Assembly (NCBI RefSeq): GCF_900290235.1
Contig: NZ_OLMK01000096.1
Location: forward strand, 62,001-126,000
Source of the DNA: Streptomyces sp. MA5143a
Lineage (GTDB): Bacteria; Actinomycetota; Actinomycetes; Streptomycetales; Streptomycetaceae
Length of the DNA: 64,000 nt
Direction: 5' to 3'
The translations under genes and the position numbers were made by a program. The notes under the pieces were generated by a model. The model did not search any database. It was given only the letters and a program-made list of their open reading frames with translations, and was not told the origin of the DNA. Positions 14,125-22,500 of the stretch are shown here, one piece after another; within the stretch, counting starts at the first letter, position 1; each line of letters begins with the position of its first letter.

Positions 14125-15965
14125 GCGGCACCGTCCTTCCGGTCCTCGTCGACGATCTCGGCGTCGACGACGTCGTCGTCGGCCTTGGCGCCGGCGGCGG
14201 CACCCTCCGGGCCGCCCGCGGCCTGCGCGGCCTGGGCGTCGGCGTACAGGGCCTGGCCGAGCTTCTGCGACACGGCGGCGACCTTCTCGGTGGCCGTGCG
14301 GATCTCGGCGGTGTCCTCACCCTTGAGGACGTCCTTCAGCTCGGCGACGGCGGCCTCGACCTCGGTCTTGATCTCGCCGGGGACCTTGTCCTCGTTGTCC
14401 TTGAGGAACTTCTCCGTCTGGTAGACGAGCTGCTCGCCCTGGTTGCGGGTCTCGGCGGCCTCGCGGCGCTTCTGGTCCTCCTCCGCGTACTGCTCGGCCT
14501 CCTGGCGCATCCGGTCGACCTCGTCCTTCGGCAGCGAGGAGCCGCCGGTGACGGTCATCTTCTGCTCCTTGCCCGTGCCCAGGTCCTTGGCGGTCACGTG
14601 CATGATGCCGTTGGCGTCGATGTCGAAGGACACCTCGATCTGCGGGACGCCGCGGGGCGCCGGCGGCAGACCGGTCAGCTCGAACATCCCGAGCTTCTTG
14701 TTGTACGCCGCGATCTCGCGCTCGCCCTGGTAGACCTGGATCTGCACGGACGGCTGGTTGTCCTCGGCCGTGGTGAAGATCTCGGACCGCTTGGTCGGGA
14801 TCGTGGTGTTGCGCTCGATGAGCTTGGTCATGATGCCGCCCTTGGTCTCGATGCCGAGGGACAGCGGGGTCACGTCGAGGAGCAGGACGTCCTTGACCTC
14901 ACCCTTGAGGACACCGGCCTGGAGCGAGGCGCCGATGGCGACGACCTCGTCCGGGTTCACACCCTTGTTGGCCTCCTTGCCGCCGGTCAGCTCCTTGACG
15001 AGCTCGGCGACGGCGGGCATACGGGTGGAGCCACCGACGAGAACGACGTGGTCGATCTCGGACAGGGCGATCCCGGCGTCCTTGATGACGTTGTGGAACG
15101 GCGTCTTGCAGCGCTCCAGCAGGTCCGCGGTCAGCTGCTGGAACTGGGCGCGGGTGAGCTTCTCGTCGAGGTGCAGGGGGCCCTCGGCGGAGGCGGTGAT
15201 GTAGGGCAGGTTGATCGAGGTCTCCGTGGAGGAGGACAGCTCGATCTTCGCCTTCTCGGCGGCCTCGCGCAGACGCTGCAGCGCCATCTTGTCCTTGGCG
15301 AGGTCCACGCCGTGGCCGGCCCTGAACTGCTGCACCAGGTAGTCGACGACGCGCTGGTCCCAGTCGTCACCACCGAGGTGGTTGTCACCGTTGGTGGCCT
15401 TCACCTCGACGACGCCGTCACCGATCTCCAGCAGCGACACGTCGAAGGTGCCGCCACCGAGGTCGAAGACCAGGATGGTCTGGTCGTCCTTGTCGAGGCC
15501 GTAGGCGAGGGCGGCGGCCGTCGGCTCGTTGACGATGCGCAGCACGTTGAGACCGGCGATCTCGCCGGCTTCCTTCGTGGCCTGCCGCTCGGAGTCGTTG
15601 AAGTAGGCCGGGACGGTGATGACCGCGTCCGTGACCTTCTCGCCCAGGTACGCCTCGGCGTCCCGCTTCAGCTTCTGCAGGATGAACGCGGACATCTGCT
15701 GCGGGTTGAACGGCTTGCCGTCCAACTCGACCTTCCAGTCCGTACCCATGTGCCGCTTCACGGACCGGATCGTCCGGTCCACGTTCGTGACCGCCTGGCG
15801 CTTGGCGACCTCGCCGACCAGCACCTCACCGTTCTTCGCGAAGGCGACGACGGACGGCGTGGTCCTGGCACCCTCGGCGTTGGTGATGACGGTGGGCTCG
15901 CCGCCCTCCAGAACGCTGACGACGGAGTTAGTCGTGCCCAGGTCGATGCCGACCGCACGTGCCAT
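14121..15965 (-). CDS. dnaK: chaperone DnaK (Hsp70)
   Basis: 614 aa from ATG at 15965 (MARAVGIDLGTTNSVVSVLE). Phosphate-binding motifs are intact: DLGTTNS, LVFDLGGGTFDVSLLEIG and VVLVGGSTRMPAV. The substrate-binding domain begins near LLLDVTPLSLGIETKGG, and the C-terminal tail ends in DDDVVDAEIVDEDRKDGAA. It folds proteins with DnaJ and GrpE and serves as co-repressor with HspR. It is the first gene of the operon. A longer frame continues to 16055 but crosses the HAIR operator, so the shorter start is correct. Confidence 0.98.
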   Translation of the reverse strand: MARAVGIDLGTTNSVVSVLEGGEPTVITNAEGARTTPSVVAFAKNGEVLVGEVAKRQAVTNVDRTIRSVKRHMGTDWKVELDGKPFNPQQMSAFILQKLKRDAEAYLGEKVTDAVITVPAYFNDSERQATKEAGEIAGLNVLRIVNEPTAAALAYGLDKDDQTILVFDLGGGTFDVSLLEIGDGVVEVKATNGDNHLGGDDWDQRVVDYLVQQFRAGHGVDLAKDKMALQRLREAAEKAKIELSSSTETSINLPYITASAEGPLHLDEKLTRAQFQQLTADLLERCKTPFHNVIKDAGIALSEIDHVVLVGGSTRMPAVAELVKELTGGKEANKGVNPDEVVAIGASLQAGVLKGEVKDVLLLDVTPLSLGIETKGGIMTKLIERNTTIPTKRSEIFTTAEDNQPSVQIQVYQGEREIAAYNKKLGMFELTGLPPAPRGVPQIEVSFDIDANGIMHVTAKDLGTGKEQKMTVTGGSSLPKDEVDRMRQEAEQYAEEDQKRREAAETRNQGEQLVYQTEKFLKDNEDKVPGEIKTEVEAAVAELKDVLKGEDTAEIRTATEKVAAVSQKLGQALYADAQAAQAAGGPEGAAAGAKADDDVVDAEIVDEDRKDGAA

Positions 15966-15983
15966 TTCGATTCCTCCAGCTGA

Positions 15984-16004
15984 CTTGAGTGGAACGGACT
16001 CAAG
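15984..16004. promoter_or_regulatory. HAIR operator 1 (HspR binding site)
   Basis: CTTGAGT (15984-15990), seven bases, then ACTCAAG (15998-16004). This is an exact match to the HspR-associated inverted repeat consensus, 19 bp upstream of the dnaK start codon. Confidence 0.96.
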
Positions 16005-16035
16005 TGTGCACGACCCTCCCCGCTGGGTCAACAGA

Positions 16036-16056
16036 CCTGAGTCGAGCCGACTCAAC
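16036..16056. promoter_or_regulatory. HAIR operator 2
   Basis: CCTGAGT (16036-16042), seven bases, then ACTCAAC (16050-16056). It differs at the outer positions from the HAIR consensus. It is centred 52 bp from the first site, about five helical turns, on the dnaK promoter side. Confidence 0.88.
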
Positions 16057-16107
16057 TTTTATCTCCCACTTATCCGCAGGAGGCCGCTGACCTGGGATTT
16101 AGCAGGG

Positions 16108-17400
16108 CTACGGGGCCCAGAACCGTACCTCGGAATGGTGAACGGAGGGACCGTCGAGGAGGGGCCGGGGGCGGTCCCGCAGCTGCCGGTCCAGGAACGC
16201 GCCGACGTAGGCACGGGTGATCTCCAGCCCGCGCGCGCCCGAGAGCCCGGCTTCCGCGACGGGTCCGTCCGCCGTCCCCGGGGCGGCCTGGTCGACGAGC
16301 GCCAGCAGGTCGGTGAAGGACTCGTGCTGGGCACCGTCGACGGTCAGCCAGCGCTTCCACCCGGACAGCGCGGACCAGGTGCGACCCCAGTACGGCTCCC
16401 CCGCACCACCCGGCGCGTTCTCGGGCGTGCCCATCATCAGGAAAGGCCGGTCCACGCCGGGCGTGGAGACCTCGGCCAGACCGTCCAGGGTGAGCCCCGC
16501 GTCGATCCTGCGGTCGCCCCGCATGGCCGGGACGGTGCTGTACCCGCCCGCGGAGTGCCCCACCATCGCGACGCGCCGCCCGTCGACGGCCCTGCCGCCG
16601 CCCCAGACCGGACGGGGGCCGGTGAGCCGGTCGAGCACGAACCGCATGTCGGCGGCACGGCCTTCACCGATCCGGGTCAGCTTGGCCTGGTCGTACGGCG
16701 GGGTGCAGGCGGCACACGGCGTGGTGCGCCCGTCGGGGAAGGTGGTCGCGACGGCCTCGTGGTTGTGCCCGACGCCCGCGACGACGTAACCGCGGCTCGC
16801 CAGGTCCTCCGCGAGCGACGACAGTGTGGCGCGCGGCAGCTTGAATCCCGGTGAGAGCAGGACCAGCGGCGAACGCCGCCCCAGCGGGCGGGCGTCGGCC
16901 ACGGAGTACGTCCGCACCCTCGCCAGCGTGTCCTTGGGTACGTCGTCGGCGCCCAGCAACTCCAGCAGCGCCGCCGACTCCCGCTCCGTCATGTACGGCG
17001 CCGGCCGGGCACCCCTGGCGGGCACCGCCGGGTACCACAGCGACACCATCAACTCCCGCCGCTGCCCGGCGACCCAGGGGTCGGCCCGGGACGCGTCCCG
17101 CAACGCCAGCGCGGTCCGCCCCACGGCGAACGGACCGGTGGGGCGCGGCAGTTCGAGAGCGGGGGCGATGCCGGTGCCGGTGCCCGGGGCCGACGGCATG
17201 GCGGAAGGCGCGGCCGAGGCGGCCGAGCCGGTCGCCGCGAGGCCGGTACAGGCCATGGCCACGGCAAGGGCGAAGACCCCGGCGAAGACCCTGCCCCTGG
17301 CCCTGCCCATGGGCCTCCTGGTCATGGGCAGGGCCAGGGGCCTGGTCATGGGCCTGGTCGTCGCGGGAACGGCACGGCGGAGATCACGAAGGGGGCTCAT
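16108..17400 (-). CDS. exported alpha/beta hydrolase, PAF-acetylhydrolase-like
   Basis: 430 aa from ATG at 17400 (GTG at 17415 is an alternative). A signal peptide core GVFALAVAMACTGLAATGSAASA follows an Arg-rich N-terminus. The nucleophile elbow is GHSAGGYS (about residue 265). A Cys-containing insertion TPCAACTPPYDQ and the late His in VDGAQHESFTDLL complete a hydrolase layout like the secreted platelet-activating-factor acetylhydrolase family. The substrate is probably a lipid or polyester, inferred. Its start overlaps the end of the next upstream gene, so the two may be co-transcribed. Confidence 0.85.
   Translation of the reverse strand: MSPLRDLRRAVPATTRPMTRPLALPMTRRPMGRARGRVFAGVFALAVAMACTGLAATGSAASAAPSAMPSAPGTGTGIAPALELPRPTGPFAVGRTALALRDASRADPWVAGQRRELMVSLWYPAVPARGARPAPYMTERESAALLELLGADDVPKDTLARVRTYSVADARPLGRRSPLVLLSPGFKLPRATLSSLAEDLASRGYVVAGVGHNHEAVATTFPDGRTTPCAACTPPYDQAKLTRIGEGRAADMRFVLDRLTGPRPVWGGGRAVDGRRVAMVGHSAGGYSTVPAMRGDRRIDAGLTLDGLAEVSTPGVDRPFLMMGTPENAPGGAGEPYWGRTWSALSGWKRWLTVDGAQHESFTDLLALVDQAAPGTADGPVAEAGLSGARGLEITRAYVGAFLDRQLRDRPRPLLDGPSVHHSEVRFWAP
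17294..17340. repeat. 18-bp perfect inverted repeat inside the hydrolase signal-peptide region
   Basis: Arms CCCCTGGCCCTGCCCATG (17294-17311) and its exact complement (17323-17340), separated by 11 bp. On the minus strand the repeat encodes parts of the N-terminal PLALPMTRRPMGRARG. In mRNA it would form a very stable hairpin a few tens of bases after the start codon. Confidence 0.85.
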
Positions 17401-17704
17401 ACGATCGCTCGTCACGCCCCTGAAGACGTATCCGGACGGTTCCTGCCTCCAGGTCCACGCGAAAAGGCGGATCCTCCGCCGGCCGCACGTTCTTGCGGAC
17501 GCGCTCCTGCTCCATGGCCCGCCTGGCGGCCCCGGCGGCCGGGTCGACCTCCTGCACGAGCCCGGCGCCGATGGAGGACAGTCTCTTCGTCCTCCGCCAG
17601 TAGACCCAGCCCCTGCGCTCCATCCACAGCAGCAGCCGGTCCCCCGCGAACCCGGCTGCCCCCACTCCGACGACCACCCCGGCGATCAGTAAGACGATGT
17701 CCAC
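17384..17704 (-). CDS. small single-pass membrane protein
   Basis: 106 aa, GTG start at 17704. The N-terminus MDIVLLIAGVVVGVGAAGFAGDRLLLW is one hydrophobic segment. It is followed by a basic cytoplasmic stretch MERRGWVYWRRTKR and a charged tail with VRIRLQGRDERSYEPPS. It resembles small Streptomyces membrane proteins of unknown function. It starts 3 bp after the GNAT gene ends and overlaps the hydrolase start. Confidence 0.7.
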   Translation of the reverse strand: MDIVLLIAGVVVGVGAAGFAGDRLLLWMERRGWVYWRRTKRLSSIGAGLVQEVDPAAGAARRAMEQERVRKNVRPAEDPPFRVDLEAGTVRIRLQGRDERSYEPPS

Positions 17705-17707
17705 GCG

Positions 17708-18184
17708 TCACCCATCCGCGGGCAGGGTCAGGGTGTAGCGGAGCTTCTCCTTGGGGCGGGCGCCGAGGCGGTCGTAGAAGCGGGTCGCGCCCTCGTTCCA
17801 GGCGGGCGTCTGCCACTGGCTCTCGTCGAGGCCGAGGGCGCGGGCCTCGGCCGCCACCGCCTCCATGAGGAGGGCGCCGAGGCCGGAGCCCCGGCTGTCG
17901 GAGCGCAGGAACAGGCAGTCCATGTGGAGGTACTCGCGGGCCTGCCAGGTGGAGATCTCGGGCGAGCAGGTGGCGTAGCCGACGACCTCGCCACCGGGGA
18001 GTTCGGCCACCAGGCAACGCAGTCGCGGGGCCGGGGTGTCGAAGAGGAGCGCGCTCAGGCGGGGCGCGAGGTCGGGCGGGGGCGGGGCGGCGTGCTCGTA
18101 GGCGGCGTGCTCGGCGGCCAGTTCGACGACGCGGCCGATGTCCTCGGGGCGGGCGCGGCGGACGGCCGGGGTGGCGTCGGTCAC
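17708..18184 (-). CDS. GNAT family N-acetyltransferase
   Basis: 158 aa. The acetyl-CoA loop motif is RSDSRGSGLGALLMEAVAAEARALG (the Q/RxxGxG/A pattern), preceded by a beta-strand YLHMDCLFLR. A late segment FYDRLGARPKEKLRYTL is the usual GNAT end. The substrate is unknown. GTG at 18184 overlaps the upstream stop (GTGA), so it is coupled. Confidence 0.88.
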   Translation of the reverse strand: MTDATPAVRRARPEDIGRVVELAAEHAAYEHAAPPPPDLAPRLSALLFDTPAPRLRCLVAELPGGEVVGYATCSPEISTWQAREYLHMDCLFLRSDSRGSGLGALLMEAVAAEARALGLDESQWQTPAWNEGATRFYDRLGARPKEKLRYTLTLPADG

Positions 18185-18702
18185 CGGAGGTCGCCCTCCA
18201 CCGTGTCGGACCGCCAGGCCGTCAGCCGGTCGGCGATCGGGGCGGCGGAGGCCAGGACGTGGCGGGAGTAGGCGTCGCGCTCATGGGTGAGGACGGCCGC
18301 CTCCCAGACGCAGGGGGCGAGTCCGGTGCGGCCGGGCCGCAGTTCCTCCGGGCGGCCGGCCGGGCCGGTGAAGATCGCCAGGTCGGACATGAAGCCCTCG
18401 ATCCAGGTGTGCACCAGGACGTAGTCGCCGTCGCCGCCCGCGTGCAGGATCAGCACGGCGAGCCCCAGGGACCCGCGCGCCCGGCCGAGCGCGAGGTGGT
18501 CCTCGGCGACGCGGAGCGCGGCGGCCGTGTCCGCCTCGGTGAGGGTGCGGCCCGGCGCGGTGAGGCCGTAGACCTTGACGAGGTGCCCGGAGAGTTCGCG
18601 GGTGCCCAACGGGCGTACGGGGCGCGGGTGGTGCTCCTTCGCGAGGGCGAGCAGCCCGTCCGTGTCGACCGCCGCCGGGTGGTCGTGATCGTGTCCAGTC
18701 AT
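18181..18702 (-). CDS. hypothetical protein, coupled upstream of GNAT
   Basis: 173 aa from ATG at 18702, with His/Asp in the first residues (MTGHDHDHPAAVDTDGLL). Conserved-looking segments are VKVYGLTAPGRTLTEADTAAALRVAEDHLA, DGDYVLVHTWIEGFMSDLAIF and PCVWEAAVLTHERDAYSRHVL. It resembles a family of Streptomyces proteins of unknown function. The translational overlap with the acetyltransferase suggests a related role. A start at 18738 is possible but has no better ribosome binding site. Confidence 0.75.
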   Translation of the reverse strand: MTGHDHDHPAAVDTDGLLALAKEHHPRPVRPLGTRELSGHLVKVYGLTAPGRTLTEADTAAALRVAEDHLALGRARGSLGLAVLILHAGGDGDYVLVHTWIEGFMSDLAIFTGPAGRPEELRPGRTGLAPCVWEAAVLTHERDAYSRHVLASAAPIADRLTAWRSDTVEGDLR

Positions 18703-18771
18703 GGAGCCATCATGTGCGGCCGGCACCGGCCGGACCACGGGTTTCTCTCTCCGCTTCTCTCTCCGCTTCTC

Positions 18772-19932
18772 TCACCACCCGGTCTGCGAACGGCGTTTGA
18801 GGGCCGCCACTCCGTCCGCCCGGCGCGGCGCTCCGGCCGCCGGTGCCGCGCCGGAGGCGGCCCGGGGCCGGCCGTCGGCCGCGGGGAACCGGCCCGTCGC
18901 CGGTGCCGGGTCGGGCCGTCTGGGACGCGACATCGCCCGCGCGCCCTGGGCGCCCGCGGCGCCGAGCCCGTACACCCGCACCCGTGACATCCCCGCCACG
19001 ACGACGACCGCCGTGCCCGCCACCCACCACACCCCGCCCGCCTTCATCCACAGCATGTGGACGGCGACGCCGACGACGACCGACGCGACCGCGCAGACGC
19101 CCATCACGACGGCGACGCCCACCGGGGTGAGCCCCAGTCGCCGCAGCCGGTGGGGGAGGTGGTCGGGGCCGCTCCGCCAGGGTTCGCGGCCGGCGAGCCG
19201 CCGGGAGAGCAGGACCAGTACCGCGTCGGCGGTGGCCAATACGGTGAGGGCGAAGGGCCCGCCGATCCCCACGCCGTGCCCGGCGGCGTACGCGTACACC
19301 TGGACGACGCCGCCCGCGAGCAGGAACCCGACGAACAGCGCTCCGCACTCCCCGAGCGCCACCCGCGCGGGCGGCCAGTTCTGCATCAGGAACCCGGTGA
19401 GCCCGGCGGCGAGCACGCTGCACAGCGCGGCCAGCCCGTCGAGCACCTCGGCGGCGGCGCACACGCTCAGCCCGAACGCGGTGACGACCCCGACGACCCC
19501 GAGCACCCCGTCGGGACGGCCGAGCCCCTTGAACCCGTGCACGACGAACACGATCCACGCGACGGCGCCCACCCCGCCGAGGACACCGACCTCGTCGTAC
19601 GGCACCACGAACGCGGCGGCGCAGGCGACGCCCACGACACGCGGCACCCACGGCAGCCCCCAGAGATCGCCGATGAGCCCGAGCCCGCCCACGGCCACGC
19701 CCGCCAGGAGGAGCCGCCCGGCCTCCTCCCCCAGCGGCGCGACCCCGCTCCGCTCCCCCAGCCAGGCCACACCACCCACCCCGCAGAGGAGCGCGACACC
19801 CCCGAGCAACGGCACCGGCCGCATCCGCCGCCGCTCCACGATCCCGAGCCGCTGCGCGGGCACGCGTACGGCCGCCGTCAGCACGGCGGTGACCAGGAGG
19901 GCGGACGCGGCGGCGAGGATTCCGTACAGCAC
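18772..19932 (-). CDS. divergent MraY/WecA-like membrane glycosyltransferase family protein
   Basis: 386 aa, GTG start at 19932, with about ten hydrophobic segments. It has the layout of polyprenyl-phosphate sugar-1-phosphate transferases: RRRMRPVPLLGGVALL near the N-terminus, the loop FKGLGRPDGVLG where enzymes have DNxDGL, GECGALFVGFLLA where they have GDxGS, and a late DHLPHRLRRLGL like the HxHH loop. Two catalytic acidic positions look changed (Asn-Met-Asp is replaced, and GD becomes GE), so activity is doubtful. A basic, Pro/Ala-rich C-terminal tail of about 60 residues is extra. Confidence 0.75.
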   Translation of the reverse strand: MLYGILAAASALLVTAVLTAAVRVPAQRLGIVERRRMRPVPLLGGVALLCGVGGVAWLGERSGVAPLGEEAGRLLLAGVAVGGLGLIGDLWGLPWVPRVVGVACAAAFVVPYDEVGVLGGVGAVAWIVFVVHGFKGLGRPDGVLGVVGVVTAFGLSVCAAAEVLDGLAALCSVLAAGLTGFLMQNWPPARVALGECGALFVGFLLAGGVVQVYAYAAGHGVGIGGPFALTVLATADAVLVLLSRRLAGREPWRSGPDHLPHRLRRLGLTPVGVAVVMGVCAVASVVVGVAVHMLWMKAGGVWWVAGTAVVVVAGMSRVRVYGLGAAGAQGARAMSRPRRPDPAPATGRFPAADGRPRAASGAAPAAGAPRRADGVAALKRRSQTGW

Positions 19933-19974
19933 GGAACCAAGTTAGGGGTGAATGTGACGATTTCATACGAATAA

Positions 19975-20003
19975 CACGATCGTTTTGAAACAGCACGATC
20001 GTT
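19975..20003. promoter_or_regulatory. paired CACGATCGTT sites upstream of the MraY-like gene
   Basis: CACGATCGTT occurs at 19975-19984 and 19994-20003, exactly 19 bp apart. Each contains the 8-bp palindrome ACGATCGT. They lie about 45-70 bp upstream of the MraY-like start, in AT-richer sequence, and look like a two-site operator. Confidence 0.55.
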
Positions 20004-20159
20004 CCGCCCGCCGATCGGAGGTACGCAAGCCGTTCGCGGCCGACGGGGCCCCTTCAGATCGCCGCCCCCCCACTCAGGCAACCCTCAGCGACGCAGATCA
20101 CCGCGTCGCTGGCTACAGTGCGGCAGGAGAAGTGGGTAGTCTCAGACGGACTGCATAAG

Positions 20160-20173
20160 TTACCGCTTAGTAA
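20160..20173. promoter_or_regulatory. TTAC-N6-GTAA inverted repeat upstream of the Fe-S oxidoreductase
   Basis: TTAC (20160-20163), six bases, GTAA (20170-20173). It ends 29 bp before the ATG of the oxidoreductase and could be the operator of a TetR-like repressor. The short half-sites make this tentative. Confidence 0.35.
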
Positions 20174-20202
20174 TGACCCTCGCAGGCCCGAGGAGCCCCC
20201 AA

Positions 20203-22500
20203 ATGCAACTCGCCGCGATCATCGTGTCGCTGGTACTGACCGTGGTCGGCGTCGCGCTGCTCGCACGCGCCATCGGTCAGTTCATCCGGTACTTCAAGCT
20301 CGGCCAGCCGGTCCCGGCCGGCAGCCGTACCGACAATCCCTACCAGCGCAGCGTGACGCTGGTGCGGGAGTTCCTCGGGCACACCCGGATGAACCGGTGG
20401 GGCATCGTGGGCTTCGCCCACTGGTTCGTGGCCGTCGGCTTCCTCACCCTCCCGCCGACCCTCGCCCAGGCCTTCGGGCAGCTCTTCGAGGCCGACTGGG
20501 TGCTGCCGGTCATCGGCGGTTTCCTGCCGTTCGAGCTGTACATCGAGTTCATCGGCGTGATGACGATCCTCGGCATCGCCACGCTGATCGTGATCCGCCT
20601 GCTGAGCCTGCCCTCGCGCGCCGGCCGCAAGTCCCGCTTCGCGGGCTCCAAGGCCGGTCAGGCGTACTTCGTCGAGTACGTCATCCTCACCATCGGTCTC
20701 GCCATCTACGTGCTGCGCGGCCTCGAGGGCGCCCTCCACCACGTCGACCACTACGAGGCCGCCTACTTCGCCTCGTACCCGCTGGTCCTCGCGTTCAAGG
20801 GGCTCAGCCTCCCCGTCCTGCAGAACCTGGTCTACTTCACCGCGATGGTGAAGATCAGCACCTCGTTCATCTGGATGATCGTCGTCTCGCTGAACACCAA
20901 CATGGGTGTCGCCTGGCACCGCTTCCTCGGCTTCCCGAACATCTGGTTCAAGCGCAACGCCACCGGTGAGACCGCCCTCGGCGCGCTCCAGCCCATGACG
21001 AGCGGCGGCAAGCCGATCGACTTCACCGACCCCGGTGACGACGACGTCTTCGGTGTCTCCCAGGTCGAGCAGTTCTCCTGGAAGGGCCTGCTGGACTTCT
21101 CCACCTGCACCGAGTGCGGCCGCTGCCAGTCGCAGTGCCCCGCCTGGAACACCGGCAAGCCGCTCTCCCCCAAGCTGCTGATCATGTCGCTGCGCGACCA
21201 CGCGCACGCCAAGGCCCCCTACCTCCTCGCCGGTGGCGGCAAGACCATGGAGGGCGAGGAGAAGGCGTCCGAGGAGCAGCTGAAGGACGTCCCGACCGCC
21301 GCGCTCGCGGAGGCCGAGCGGCCGCTGATCGGCACCGTCGAGGAGAACGGCGTCATCGACCCCGACGTGCTGTGGTCCTGCACCACCTGCGGTGCCTGCG
21401 TCGAGCAGTGCCCCGTCGACATCGAGCACATCGACCACATCGTCGACATGCGCCGCTACCAGGTGATGATCGAGAGCGCGTTCCCGTCCGAGGCCGGGAC
21501 GATGCTCAAGAACCTGGAGAAGAAGGGCAACCCCTGGGGCCTGGCCAAGAAGCAGCGGCTGGAGTGGCTCAAGGAGGTCGAGTTCGAGGTCCCGGTCGTC
21601 GGCAAGGACATCGAGGACCTCAGCGAGGTCGAGTACCTGTACTGGGTCGGCTGCGCCGGCGCCCTGGAGGACCGCGCCAAGAAGACCACCAAGGCGTTCG
21701 CCGAGCTGCTGCACATGGCGGGCGTGAAGTTCGCGATCATGGGCGGCGACGAGAAGTGCACCGGTGACTCCGCCCGCCGTCTCGGCAACGAGCCCCTCTT
21801 CCAGGAGCTCGGCATGGAGAACGTCGCCGCGCTGAACATGGCGTTCGGCGAGGAGATGGACGACGAGGGCAACATCACGCCCGAGTCGAAGAAGCCGAAG
21901 TCCGCGAAGAAGATCGTCGCCACCTGCCCGCACTGCCTCAACACGCTCGGCAACGAGTACCCGCAGCTCGGCGGCGACTACGAGGTCATCCACCACACCC
22001 AGCTGCTCCAGCACCTGGTGGACGAGGGCAAGCTGATCCCGGTCACGCCGGTCGAGGGCATCATCACGTACCACGACCCGTGCTACCTGGGCCGCCACAA
22101 CAAGATCTACACGCCGCCGCGCGAGATCATCGCAGGCGTCCCGGGCCTCAGGAACGAGGAGATGCACCGCCACAAGGAGCGCGGCTTCTGCTGTGGCGCC
22201 GGTGGCGCGCGGATGTGGATGGAGGAGCGGATCGGCAAGCGCATCAACAACGAGCGCGTCGACGAGGCCCTCTCCCTCAACCCGGACATCGTCTCCACCG
22301 CCTGCCCGTTCTGCCTCGTCATGCTGACCGACTCGGTCAACGGCAAGAAGAACGATGGCAAGGCCAAGGAGTCCATCCAGGTCGTCGACGTGGCCCAGCT
22401 GCTGCTGGAGTCCGTCAGGACCCCGGTCACCGACGAGGACGAGCCCCCCGCGGGCGCGGCCGAGACGGAGAACGAGCCGGAGCCCCAGCCGGTCAAGTGA
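20203..22500 (+). CDS. membrane-bound Fe-S oxidoreductase (HdrD/GlcF-like, CCG domains)
   Basis: 765 aa from ATG at 20203, chosen for the GAGGAG ribosome binding site. An N-terminal domain of about 250 residues with several hydrophobic segments resembles the nitrate reductase gamma / b-type cytochrome unit. Two 4Fe-4S motifs follow: CTECGRCQSQCP and CTTCGACVEQCP. Two CCG domains contain CPHCLNTLGNEYPQLGG and GFCCGAGGARMWMEE. Such proteins pass electrons between a dehydrogenase and the quinone pool. In actinobacteria they are often linked to electron-transferring flavoprotein and fatty-acid oxidation. The exact donor is inferred, not visible here. Confidence 0.92.
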   Translation: MQLAAIIVSLVLTVVGVALLARAIGQFIRYFKLGQPVPAGSRTDNPYQRSVTLVREFLGHTRMNRWGIVGFAHWFVAVGFLTLPPTLAQAFGQLFEADWVLPVIGGFLPFELYIEFIGVMTILGIATLIVIRLLSLPSRAGRKSRFAGSKAGQAYFVEYVILTIGLAIYVLRGLEGALHHVDHYEAAYFASYPLVLAFKGLSLPVLQNLVYFTAMVKISTSFIWMIVVSLNTNMGVAWHRFLGFPNIWFKRNATGETALGALQPMTSGGKPIDFTDPGDDDVFGVSQVEQFSWKGLLDFSTCTECGRCQSQCPAWNTGKPLSPKLLIMSLRDHAHAKAPYLLAGGGKTMEGEEKASEEQLKDVPTAALAEAERPLIGTVEENGVIDPDVLWSCTTCGACVEQCPVDIEHIDHIVDMRRYQVMIESAFPSEAGTMLKNLEKKGNPWGLAKKQRLEWLKEVEFEVPVVGKDIEDLSEVEYLYWVGCAGALEDRAKKTTKAFAELLHMAGVKFAIMGGDEKCTGDSARRLGNEPLFQELGMENVAALNMAFGEEMDDEGNITPESKKPKSAKKIVATCPHCLNTLGNEYPQLGGDYEVIHHTQLLQHLVDEGKLIPVTPVEGIITYHDPCYLGRHNKIYTPPREIIAGVPGLRNEEMHRHKERGFCCGAGGARMWMEERIGKRINNERVDEALSLNPDIVSTACPFCLVMLTDSVNGKKNDGKAKESIQVVDVAQLLLESVRTPVTDEDEPPAGAAETENEPEPQPVK

